Origin: Micromonospora noduli
GTDB lineage: Bacteria; Actinomycetota; Actinomycetes; Mycobacteriales; Micromonosporaceae
Reading direction: 5' to 3'
Assembly: GCF_003264365.1 (NCBI RefSeq)
Contig: NZ_PYAK01000036.1
Span: 1-64,000, forward strand
DNA length: 64,000 nt
Below are positions 1 through 7,186 of this stretch, piece by piece; the first letter of the stretch is position 1, and each line of letters starts with the position of its first letter. The translations under genes and the position numbers were made by a program. A model generated the notes under the pieces. That model was not told the DNA's origin. It ran no database searches and saw only the letters and a program-made list of their open reading frames with translations.

Positions 1-500
1 GCGACCGCACCGGCGCCCGCGCCGACCAGCAGGCTGGCGGCCAGCGCCACACCGGTCGGCAGGGCGAGCGCGGCGGCGAGCGCCAGGGCGGCGAGCAGCC
101 CGAGCAGGGCCGTGCCGAGCCGGTCGGCGATCAGCGGCGTCCAGGCGCGTACCGGCAGGTTGGCCGCCCGGATCTCCAGACCGCCGGCGGTGCGCAGCGG
201 CCCCACCAGCAGCACCAGCCCCAGCAGGACCAGCCCCGTGGCGACCAGCGCGAGGTTGAGCCCGTCGTCCAGCCGCCGGGAGTGACCGACCAGGATCGCC
301 GCGGCGATCAACGTGGTCTCCGCCACCAGGTCGGCGCCGGGCCGGATCCGCTGCTCGGCGGCCGAGGCGGCCAGCGCGGCGACGGCCAACGCCAGCCCCC
401 AGCCGGTGGCGCCGGTCAGCGCCAGCACGACAAAGGCCAGCACGGCCAACCCGGTGGTCAGGCACCGGGCGGCCAGTTTTCGGACCAGGTCGCCGCGCAT
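1..500 (-). CDS. Polytopic membrane protein, C-terminal part beyond the window edge
   Basis: A frame of about 166 codons runs leftward from an ATG at 500 to the window edge, so the C-terminus is not visible. A GGAG ribosome-binding site lies four bases before the ATG, and the start is only 33 bases after the stop of the upstream cytidylyltransferase gene, which suggests one transcript. The visible part is nearly all hydrophobic, with about five Leu/Ala/Val-rich membrane segments joined by short charged loops (RIRPG, SRRLDDG, RTAGGLEIR). No catalytic motif is recognisable. Its position links it to the polyol-phosphate envelope genes on its right; any exact role is inference. Confidence 0.7.
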   Translation of the reverse strand, partial: MRGDLVRKLAARCLTTGLAVLAFVVLALTGATGWGLALAVAALAASAAEQRIRPGADLVAETTLIAAAILVGHSRRLDDGLNLALVATGLVLLGLVLLVGPLRTAGGLEIRAANLPVRAWTPLIADRLGTALLGLLAALALAAALALPTGVALAASLLVGAGAGAV

Positions 501-533
501 GTCGCTCCGTTCGTGGTTCCGCAGCCGTCGGCG

Positions 534-2051
534 TCAGTTCGCGGACGTCGCGCCGGCCGGCGTCTCGACCCGACCCGACCCGGACTGTGCCGGCACGCTC
601 GGCGTGGGCCCGTCACCGGGTGCCCGCCGTACGTCGATCACCTGACCGGTCAGGTCGGAGATCAGCACGTCCAGCGACGACTGGGCGACGGCCTCCGCGG
701 CGAGCAGGGTGTGCTCCGGCTCCTCGCCGAAGGCCCGCGTCCGCATCGGCGTGGCGGTGCGCTCCGGGTTGATGCAGTTGACGCGGACGCCCACGTCGGC
801 CCACTCGTCGGCGAGCGCCTGGGTGAGGTTGACCAGGGCGGCCTTGGTGGCCGAGTAGAGCGCGTAGCGGGCCCGGCCCCGGGTGTAGGAGCTGGAGGTG
901 TAGAGCAGCAACTGGCCCTTGGTCTGCTGCAGGTACGGGAGGGCCTGGCGGGCGATGGTCACCGGGCCGACGAAGTTGACCTGGAGCACCCGGTCCATGG
1001 TCTCCTCGTCCATCTCGGCGAGGGCGCCCTTCTCCAGGATGCCGGCGGTGACCACCACGTGGTCGATCCGGCCGGTGGCCTCGAAGGCGGTCGTCAGCGC
1101 GGCCTCGACGTCCTCGGCCCGCTCCACGTGGGTGCCCGTGCTGGAACGGCTGAACGGAAAGACCTGGGCGCCGTAGCGCCGGGCCAGCTCGGCCAACTCG
1201 TGGCCGATGCCGTAGCTGCCGCCGAACACCACGATGGTCCGGCCGGTCAGCTCCTCGCTGTAGCTGCGGTGGTCGGTCAGTCGGGGCGCCTGCGCGGCGG
1301 CGAGCTGGAAGAGCTTGTCCGCCAGGTGCACGTCGACCGGGTGGGTGACCTTGATGTTCTCGTCCGAACCGTCGATCACCTTGATCGGGGTGCCGGGAAG
1401 GTAGCGCAGCACCACGCCACAGTCGTCGGTGGCGGCGAAGTCCGGGTCGTCCTCGGCGATCTGGTACGCCGCCCGGATCGTGGGGGAGCGGAACGCCTGC
1501 GGGGTCTGACCACGGCGCAGCCGGGAGCGCACCGGGATGTCGGTGATGCAGTCGTTGTCGTCGACCTGGATGATCGTGTCCGCGGAGGGGATGGCCACGT
1601 CCACGGCGTCGTAGCTCCAGAGCGCGTTGACGCACTCGCGCACGATCCGGCCGCTGAGCAGCGGGCGTACCGCGTCGTGGAAGAGGATGTTGCAGTCTTC
1701 CGGGCCGACCGCGTCCAGCGCGATCCGGGTGGTGGCGTTGCGGGTGTCACCGCCCTCGATCACCTTGGTGACCTTGCGCAGGCCGGCCTTCTCGACGATC
1801 TGCTGGGCGTCCTCGACGTGGCCGGTGGCCATCAGCACGATGATCTCGTCGATCTCCGGTGCCGCCTCGAAGACCGCGAGGGTGTGCTCGATGATCGGCT
1901 TACCGGCGATCTTCAGCAGCTGCTTCGGGATGCCGAGCCCCAGCCGCGTCCCGGTGCCGCCGGCCAGAACCACCGCCACTGTCCGCGAGGGCCGCCACGG
2001 CGTCGGGGTCTCCGCTTCGGCGTCCGGGCCAGGGGTCTGGTCCTGCGTCAT
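534..2051 (-). CDS. Bifunctional cytidylyltransferase / SDR oxidoreductase (CDP-ribitol synthase type)
   Basis: The 505-residue protein is a fusion of two cytoplasmic enzymes. Residues about 22-250 form an IspD/TarI-like nucleotidyltransferase with the AGGTGTRLG loop (30-38) and PKQ (42-44). Residues about 265-500 form a short-chain dehydrogenase with GGSYGIG near 276 and catalytic Tyr399/Lys403 in YSATK. This order is known from Haemophilus Bcs1-type enzymes, in which the reductase makes ribitol 5-phosphate from ribulose 5-phosphate and the transferase activates it as CDP-ribitol. The exact polyol cannot be proved from sequence. It lies between a membrane-protein gene and a TagGH-like exporter, which supports teichoic-acid-type polymer synthesis. 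Its leader contains an 11-base element that also occurs upstream of the TagF-like gene. Confidence 0.85.
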   Translation of the reverse strand: MTQDQTPGPDAEAETPTPWRPSRTVAVVLAGGTGTRLGLGIPKQLLKIAGKPIIEHTLAVFEAAPEIDEIIVLMATGHVEDAQQIVEKAGLRKVTKVIEGGDTRNATTRIALDAVGPEDCNILFHDAVRPLLSGRIVRECVNALWSYDAVDVAIPSADTIIQVDDNDCITDIPVRSRLRRGQTPQAFRSPTIRAAYQIAEDDPDFAATDDCGVVLRYLPGTPIKVIDGSDENIKVTHPVDVHLADKLFQLAAAQAPRLTDHRSYSEELTGRTIVVFGGSYGIGHELAELARRYGAQVFPFSRSSTGTHVERAEDVEAALTTAFEATGRIDHVVVTAGILEKGALAEMDEETMDRVLQVNFVGPVTIARQALPYLQQTKGQLLLYTSSSYTRGRARYALYSATKAALVNLTQALADEWADVGVRVNCINPERTATPMRTRAFGEEPEHTLLAAEAVAQSSLDVLISDLTGQVIDVRRAPGDGPTPSVPAQSGSGRVETPAGATSAN

Positions 2052-2114
2052 TGCCGGATCCTCACTCTCAGGGATGCGTTAACGGAAGGTTCCGCCCGAG
2101 CGGCGACGGAATGA

Positions 2115-2125
2115 ACCTTAACGCG
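2115..2125 (-). promoter_or_regulatory. Shared upstream element CGCGTTAAGGT, copy 1
   Basis: Read on the minus strand, CGCGTTAAGGT lies 63 bases before the ATG of the CDP-ribitol-synthase-type gene. The identical 11-mer is on the plus strand at 7069-7079, upstream of the TagF-like gene. A related GTTAACGC sits closer to this start, near 2076-2082. Whether it is a promoter element or an operator cannot be told from sequence alone. Confidence 0.4.
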
Positions 2126-2126
2126 C

Positions 2127-2160
2127 GGACCGCGTCGCCCCAACGCGGGCGACGCGGTCC
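2127..2160 (-). terminator. Perfect 14-bp hairpin after the TagH-like gene
   Basis: The arms GGACCGCGTCGCCC (2127-2140) and its exact complement (2147-2160) enclose a six-base loop. The hairpin lies 38 bases after the stop of the exporter ATPase gene and before the CDP-ribitol gene, so it probably ends the exporter transcript. There is no U-tract, which is common in actinomycetes. Confidence 0.65.
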
Positions 2161-2197
2161 TCGGGTGCCATGTCGATGCCGGACGTTCGCCGGAACT

Positions 2198-3016
2198 CTA
2201 CTTGCTGTTCGCGTATGCCTCGTACGCCCGGATGACCTCGTCGGTGGGGCCATCCATCCGGATGACGCCCGATTCCAGCCAGATCGTCCGTTCGCAGGTG
2301 TCCCGTACGGAGGAGAGCTGGTGGCTGACCAGGAACACCGTCCCCGCGCCCTCCCGCAGCTCCCGCACCCGCTGCTCGCTGCGCCTGCGGAAGCCCTTGT
2401 CGCCGGTGGCGAGCGCCTCGTCGATGAGCAGCACGTCGTGCTTCTTGGCGGCGGCGATGGAGAACCGCAGCCGGGCCGCCATGCCCGACGAGTACGTCCG
2501 CATCGGCAGGCTGGCGAAGTCACCCCGCTCGTTGATCCCGGAGAAGTCGATGATTCCCGCGGCCTGCTTGGCCACGTCATCGGGATGCATGCCCATGGCC
2601 AGGCACCCGAGGACGACGTTGCGCTCCCCGGAGAGGTCGTTGAGCAGGGCGGCGTTGACGCCCAGCAGCGACGGCTGCCCCTGGGTGTGGATGGCCCCCC
2701 GGTTCACCGGCAGCAGACCGGCGATGGCCCGCAGGATGGTGGACTTGCCGGAGCCGTTGCTGCCGATCAGCCCGATCGCCTCGCCCCGGTACGCGGTGAA
2801 CGAGATGCCCTTGACCGCGTGCACCTCCCGGACGTTCGGCGCGTGGGTGCGCTTGACCAGCCGGCGCAGCGCGGCCACCGGCGTGGTGCCACCGGCGGCA
2901 CCCTGGTGCACCCGGTAGATGATGTGCGCGTCGTCCACGACCACTGTCGGGATGCGCTCCTGGGTTCGGGTCATCGTCGCGCTCGCCTCGGTGGGGGCGT
3001 CGAAGTGATCAACCAC
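2198..3016 (-). CDS. ABC transporter ATPase, TagH/Wzt-like polysaccharide exporter subunit
   Basis: The 272-residue protein is a nucleotide-binding subunit of a two-gene exporter. It shows Walker A GSNGSGKST (85-93), an ABC signature YSSGMAARL (175-183) and Walker B VLLIDEALATGD (195-206). The short spacing and the NDLSGERN segment after Walker A are typical of the TagH/RfbE/Wzt group, which powers export of lipid-linked teichoic acid or O-antigen. No C-terminal carbohydrate-binding domain is present, as in simple TagH-like subunits. Its start overlaps the end of the permease gene by eight bases, so translation is probably coupled. A later Met at residue 15 is an alternative start. Confidence 0.9.
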   Translation of the reverse strand: MVDHFDAPTEASATMTRTQERIPTVVVDDAHIIYRVHQGAAGGTTPVAALRRLVKRTHAPNVREVHAVKGISFTAYRGEAIGLIGSNGSGKSTILRAIAGLLPVNRGAIHTQGQPSLLGVNAALLNDLSGERNVVLGCLAMGMHPDDVAKQAAGIIDFSGINERGDFASLPMRTYSSGMAARLRFSIAAAKKHDVLLIDEALATGDKGFRRRSEQRVRELREGAGTVFLVSHQLSSVRDTCERTIWLESGVIRMDGPTDEVIRAYEAYANSK

Positions 3017-3902
3017 GGCCGTACTCCTGTTCGCCGCGCCAGAAGTAGATGAAACCGCCGATGCCGGCGACCAGCGCCCAACCGGCGCCGACCAGCCAGA
3101 GCTGGGTCAGCGACTCGTTGAGCAGCGGGGCCTCCTCGAGCAGCGAGTACCGTGCCAGCTCGATGTAGACCAGCAGCGGGTTGTACTGCACCACTGTCGT
3201 CGCCCAGCCGGGCAGCCGGTCGAAGAGGCTGACGCTGTAGAGGACGCCGGAGCCGTACATCCAGGTACGCATGATGAACGGCATGACCTGCTTCAGGTCG
3301 CTCGACTTGGCGCCCAGTCGGGCCACCAGCAGCACCACGCCGGCGTTGAACACCGCCTGCAGCAGCAGCGCCGGCACCAGCAGCAACCACTCCCAGGTGA
3401 GCGGCTCGCCGGTGACCAGCACGATGCCGACCAGCACCACCATCGAGGCCAGCAGTTGCTGGAACTGGGTGATCGTGGTGGACAGCGGCAGGCTGGCCCG
3501 GGGGAAGTGCAGCGCCCGGATCAGCCCCAGGTTGCTGCTGATCGACTGGGTGCCGGCCAGGACCGCGCTCTGGGTGAAGTTGAAGATGAACAACCCGGTG
3601 GTCAGGTAGGCGATGAAGTTCGGGATGCTGTTCTGTGCAAGCACCACCCCGAAGATCAGGTAATAGACCGCCGCGTTGGTGAGCGGGGTGAGCACCTGCC
3701 AGAGCTGACCCAGCTTGGCGTTGCTGTACGAGGCGACGAGCTTGGCATTGGCGTACGCGGCGATGAAGTGCCGGTAGGCCCAGAGTCGGCGGCTGTACTC
3801 GACGAGGCTGGGTCGCTCACCGGCGACCCGTAGCCCGTGCCGAGCGGCCAGCTGCGCCTGGGTCAGGCCCGTGTCGGGGTCGACCAGCGCGGTGGTGGCC
3901 AT
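3009..3902 (-). CDS. ABC transporter permease, TagG/Wzm-like
   Basis: From the ATG at 3902 this encodes 297 residues (MATTALVDPDTG...). After a cytoplasmic N-terminus of about 55 residues come six predicted membrane segments of the ABC-2 type, including the early SNAKLGQLWQVLTPL amphipathic region typical of TagG/Wzm permeases. It pairs with the adjacent ATPase to move a lipid-linked polymer across the membrane. The frame stays open far upstream, but that stretch lacks membrane character and runs under the divergent TetR gene, so the ATG at 3902 is preferred. A TAGGAT sequence upstream on this strand could be a -10 box. The neighbours suggest that the cargo is the polyol-phosphate polymer. 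Confidence 0.88.
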   Translation of the reverse strand: MATTALVDPDTGLTQAQLAARHGLRVAGERPSLVEYSRRLWAYRHFIAAYANAKLVASYSNAKLGQLWQVLTPLTNAAVYYLIFGVVLAQNSIPNFIAYLTTGLFIFNFTQSAVLAGTQSISSNLGLIRALHFPRASLPLSTTITQFQQLLASMVVLVGIVLVTGEPLTWEWLLLVPALLLQAVFNAGVVLLVARLGAKSSDLKQVMPFIMRTWMYGSGVLYSVSLFDRLPGWATTVVQYNPLLVYIELARYSLLEEAPLLNESLTQLWLVGAGWALVAGIGGFIYFWRGEQEYGRG

Positions 3903-4024
3903 GGAAATGGCGCTCCGATCTTTCGTGCAGACGGGGGTTGCTCGCGACGATCGAATCCTAGTGGGAAATTTGCGCGGGGCGCCGCCTCGTCGCTGCGAGG
4001 ACAGTAGTCCGAAACACGTCGGGA

Positions 4025-4045
4025 CGCAACCGTACCGTCGTTGCG
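4025..4045. promoter_or_regulatory. Inverted repeat in the exporter/TetR divergent region, candidate TetR operator
   Basis: CGCAAC (4025-4030) and GTTGCG (4040-4045) form an inverted repeat with a nine-base spacer. It lies 38 bases before the TetR start and just before TACGCT (4047-4052), a possible -10 box for that gene. TetR proteins often bind such sites in their own divergent promoter; here this is inference from position and symmetry. Confidence 0.35.
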
Positions 4046-4082
4046 CTACGCTATCCGGCGTGACCTGCGATAAGAGCCCTCG

Positions 4083-4721
4083 ATGACCACCGAGAAGAGG
4101 CGGGCGCCGGCCGGCGCGGCGGTGCTGCGCGACGAGATCACCACGGCGATCCGCCGGGCGCTGATGCAGGAGCTCGCCGCTGTCGGCTACGGCCGGCTCT
4201 CCATCGAGGCGGTGGCCCGGCGGGCCGGCGTCAGCAAGACGGCGATCTACCGACGGTGGAGCTCGAAGCTCGATCTGGTGCTGGAGGTCGTCGCCGCTGC
4301 GGCACACGGCAAGCTCCCCGCACTGGACACCGGCACGCTGCGCGGTGATCTCGCGCTGCTGTTCCAGGCGGTGGCGCACGCGCTGCGCCACCCACTGGCG
4401 TCGCAGATCATTCCGGATCTCCTGGCCGAGGCCGCCCGCAACCCCAGCATCGACGCGACCCTGCGTCAGGTGCTGCACGCCCGGCAGCAGGAGATCGGCG
4501 GTCACCTGGTCACCCGGGCCGTGCGGCGTGGCGAACTGCCCGCCGACACGGAGCTGGACGCCGCCGTCGACCTCATCGTGGGGCCGCTCTACTGGCGGCT
4601 CGCCATCGCCCGTCTCCCACTGACCGACAGCTACCTCGACAATCTGGTCGAATCCGTGGCGGCCGGGCTCGGCGCCGACAGCGTGCTGCCCCGCCCGCGC
4701 GCGGCACCGATGGCGGGTTGA
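4083..4721 (+). CDS. TetR/AcrR family transcriptional regulator
   Basis: The 212-residue protein has a TetR N-terminal DNA-binding domain (about residues 18-66) with the helix-turn-helix AVARRAGVSKTAIYRRW, followed by a helical ligand-binding domain of normal length. It is transcribed divergently from the TagG-like permease gene and upstream of a large membrane-protein gene. The usual TetR arrangement would be repression of the divergent exporter and of itself, released by an unknown ligand. The next gene starts about 125 bases downstream on the same strand. Confidence 0.9.
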   Translation: MTTEKRRAPAGAAVLRDEITTAIRRALMQELAAVGYGRLSIEAVARRAGVSKTAIYRRWSSKLDLVLEVVAAAAHGKLPALDTGTLRGDLALLFQAVAHALRHPLASQIIPDLLAEAARNPSIDATLRQVLHARQQEIGGHLVTRAVRRGELPADTELDAAVDLIVGPLYWRLAIARLPLTDSYLDNLVESVAAGLGADSVLPRPRAAPMAG

Positions 4722-4846
4722 CCAGCTCCCCGACACCCGGTCGCCGGCAGCAACGGCCCCCCTGCCCGATTCCGCTACGCTGCCCCCTTGACACCCGGCC
4801 GTCACCGTGCCGACGCCCCTCATCCGCCCGACGAGTAAGGACGCCC

Positions 4847-6958
4847 GTGGCCAACGTCGACAGCATCGCCGTAGCGCCCGCCGAACCGGATCCGACGCCG
4901 CGGCCCGGGCAGGCATCCCGGCCCGCCGACGCCCGCACCGGGCTGTCCCGGGTACGCGCGCTGGTGGCCGTCGCCCCGGCGGTGCTCACCGATGGTGCGG
5001 TGATCGCATTCGCGCTCTTCACAGTGCTCTACCACCTGGCCTTCCTGGGTGACCTGCGTCCGTCGGTCACCTTCCGGATCTGGCTGCTGGCCTGTGTGGT
5101 GCTCGCGGTCGTGGCCGTGCTGCGCGCCCGCCGCCGCGCCCCGGCCGACAGCGCCCCGGCCGACAGCGTGTCGGCGGCACGGGAGGAGCCCGTCAGCGCG
5201 CGGCCCGCCGCCGACCGTCGCCTGCTGATCGGTGTGCTGGTCGCCGCCGCCGTGGCCGCCGTCTCCGCCGGTCTGGCCAACACCAGCGTCAACGTCTCCT
5301 GGTGGATCCCGGCCGTGTCCGGCCTGCTCGCGGCCGTCGGCGGGCTGCTGCTGGTGCGCCAGGCCTGGCTGAACGGCCCGACGCCCACGCCGGCCGCCCC
5401 GGCGCCCACCCCGGCGCAGTCGGCGTACGCGCTGGTCGTCTCGGTCCTGGTCGGAATCTCGTCGTTCTTCATGGCCCGCAACACCCCGGACGACGTCTAC
5501 TACGTCGGCAAGTCGGTGTGGATCGCCGAGCGTGACCTGATCCCGCTCAACGACTTCCTGTTCTCCGAGAACGTGCTGCCGTCGATGGGTTCGCAGCCGC
5601 CCATCCCGTCGATCGAGGTGTTCGACGGCGCGTTCGCCAACGTCATCGGCATCCACGCCAGCTCGGCCCTCTGGTACGTGCTGCTGCCGATCATGGCGGT
5701 GCTCGCAGCGCTGGCGCTGTGGCGGCTGACGCACCGGTGGGCCCCGCGCCGTCCGGTGCTCGCCTTCACCGTGGCGATCGCGTACCTCTACCTCGTCGCG
5801 GGCGGGGACGCCGCACTGGGCACGTTCCACATTCCCCGGCTGCACGAGGGCAAGGGCATGTTCGTCTCGGCGGTCATCCCGCTGATGTGGCTCTACCTGA
5901 CCGAGTGGTTCGACAACCGGTCGCGGCGCAGCCTGCTGCTCATCGTGGCGCTCTCGATCACCGCGATCGGGCTCACCAACACCGCGGCGATCATCCTGCC
6001 GATGCTGGTCGGCGCCGCCGGGTTCGCCATGCTGCTGGTCGGCCGGTGGAAGGCCGCCGTGGTCGCGGCGGTCGCCGCCCTCGCGTACCCGATCGGCTCG
6101 CTGGTGGTCTCCCGCCTGCTGCTCGGCGGGATGAGCGCGACCGGCGCGGACGACGCCTTCTTCGACGCGGCGTACACCTACCGGCGGACCCTGCTGTTCG
6201 GCGTGGTCGGGGTGATCAGCGGTCTGGCGCTGTGGTGCGGCGCGTTGATCGCCCGTCGGCGTACGCCCGCGCTGCTCGCCGCCGGCGCCGCCCTAGCGCT
6301 GAGCGTGTTGTTCGTGCCCGGCGTGCTGGAGCTGCTGAGCGCGTTGAGCGGCATCTCGGTGGTGCTCTGGCGCGTGCCGTGGCTGCTCGCCCTGCCGACG
6401 CTGATCGGTCTGCTCTGCACGGTGCGCGTGCCGGCACCGACCCGGGCGCTGCGCCGGGCGGCGTCCGGGGGGATCGCGGTGCTGCTGGTCGCCTCGTTCG
6501 CGTTGTTCGCCACGCCGATGTGGTCGCCGAAGAGCTGGGTCGAGGTGCACGACCGCCCCACCTGGAAGCTTCCGCAGCAGCGTCAGGCGATCGCGTTCTG
6601 GATCAAGGACCTGGACCGTCCCCAGGGCCTGCTGCTCGCCCCGAAGACGATCATGCGCACCACGCCGATCGTCACCAGCGAGGTCCGGGTTGTCCTGCCC
6701 CGTGACTTCTACCTCGTCGAGTACGACCTCAACTCCCAGTTCGCCAAGGACCGACTGCTGCTCGCCGGCTTCGCGGACGGCGCCGCCAGCCCCACGCCGG
6801 CCGAGTTGAAGCCGGCACTGGACCGCCTCGACGTGGGCACGATCTGCGTCTACAACGGCAACCGGTACGCCCGCGACACCGCGCCGCAGCTGGGCTACCA
6901 GGAGTTCGCCAAGCGCAAGGCGCCCGGCGCGATGACCTGCTTCCGGCGGGTCGGCTGA
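4847..6958 (+). CDS. Large polytopic membrane protein with C-terminal soluble domain, possible GT-C type
   Basis: The preferred start is GTG 4847, preceded by AAGG, giving 703 residues (MANVDSIAVAPAEPD...); an upstream ATG at 4718 would add 43 residues without coding character. After a Pro/Ala-rich cytoplasmic N-terminus there are a dozen or more membrane segments and then a soluble C-terminal domain of about 140 residues. A loop carries TPDDVYYVG near residue 215; paired acidic residues in an outer loop are typical of GT-C glycosyltransferases, but here several membrane segments precede it. No family is confidently recognised. Its place between exporter, regulator and TagF-like genes suggests a role in building or decorating the same envelope polymer. 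Confidence 0.75.
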   Translation: MANVDSIAVAPAEPDPTPRPGQASRPADARTGLSRVRALVAVAPAVLTDGAVIAFALFTVLYHLAFLGDLRPSVTFRIWLLACVVLAVVAVLRARRRAPADSAPADSVSAAREEPVSARPAADRRLLIGVLVAAAVAAVSAGLANTSVNVSWWIPAVSGLLAAVGGLLLVRQAWLNGPTPTPAAPAPTPAQSAYALVVSVLVGISSFFMARNTPDDVYYVGKSVWIAERDLIPLNDFLFSENVLPSMGSQPPIPSIEVFDGAFANVIGIHASSALWYVLLPIMAVLAALALWRLTHRWAPRRPVLAFTVAIAYLYLVAGGDAALGTFHIPRLHEGKGMFVSAVIPLMWLYLTEWFDNRSRRSLLLIVALSITAIGLTNTAAIILPMLVGAAGFAMLLVGRWKAAVVAAVAALAYPIGSLVVSRLLLGGMSATGADDAFFDAAYTYRRTLLFGVVGVISGLALWCGALIARRRTPALLAAGAALALSVLFVPGVLELLSALSGISVVLWRVPWLLALPTLIGLLCTVRVPAPTRALRRAASGGIAVLLVASFALFATPMWSPKSWVEVHDRPTWKLPQQRQAIAFWIKDLDRPQGLLLAPKTIMRTTPIVTSEVRVVLPRDFYLVEYDLNSQFAKDRLLLAGFADGAASPTPAELKPALDRLDVGTICVYNGNRYARDTAPQLGYQEFAKRKAPGAMTCFRRVG

Positions 6959-6969
6959 GCGCTTCACCC

Positions 6970-7015
6970 GCACCGAGCGCCCGGCCCCGTGGTGGGGTCG
7001 GGCGCGCCCCGGTGC
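6970..7015 (+). terminator. GC-rich hairpin after the polytopic membrane protein gene
   Basis: GCGCCCGGCCCC (6977-6988) pairs with 6994-7005 across a five-base loop with one G-U pair, and an outer GCACCG/CGGTGC pair (6970-6975 with 7010-7015) extends it. It starts 12 bases after the stop codon. There is no U-tract. Confidence 0.55.
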
Positions 7016-7068
7016 GGAACTTTGCCCGAAATGGTGCCGGATACCCGAGCGACACCGAGCTGTCCCCT

Positions 7069-7079
7069 CGCGTTAAGGT
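7069..7079 (+). promoter_or_regulatory. Shared upstream element CGCGTTAAGGT, copy 2
   Basis: This is identical over 11 bases to the minus-strand element at 2115-2125. It lies 107 bases before the TTG start of the TagF-like gene, in the stretch after the terminator-like hairpin, so it is likely part of that gene's own promoter region. Confidence 0.4.
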
Positions 7080-7186
7080 CGCAGTCACACGCAGCCGGCC
7101 GCTACTGAGCCGCTGTGCGACGGGGGAGTGACGTCGGTCCATCACGGGCACCGCCCGCAACGAAATCTCGTAGGGAGCGAACTCGT

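Noticed and set aside
282..2114. A 610-codon open frame on the plus strand across the cytidylyltransferase gene
   Set aside because: It is the antisense shadow of a well-recognised enzyme gene, rich in Arg/Gly/His with no domain, as expected in high-GC DNA.
3903..4916. Upstream extension of the TagG-like permease frame to 635 residues
   Set aside because: The added part lies antisense to the TetR gene, lacks membrane character and has no ribosome-binding site; the ATG at 3902 fits the family.
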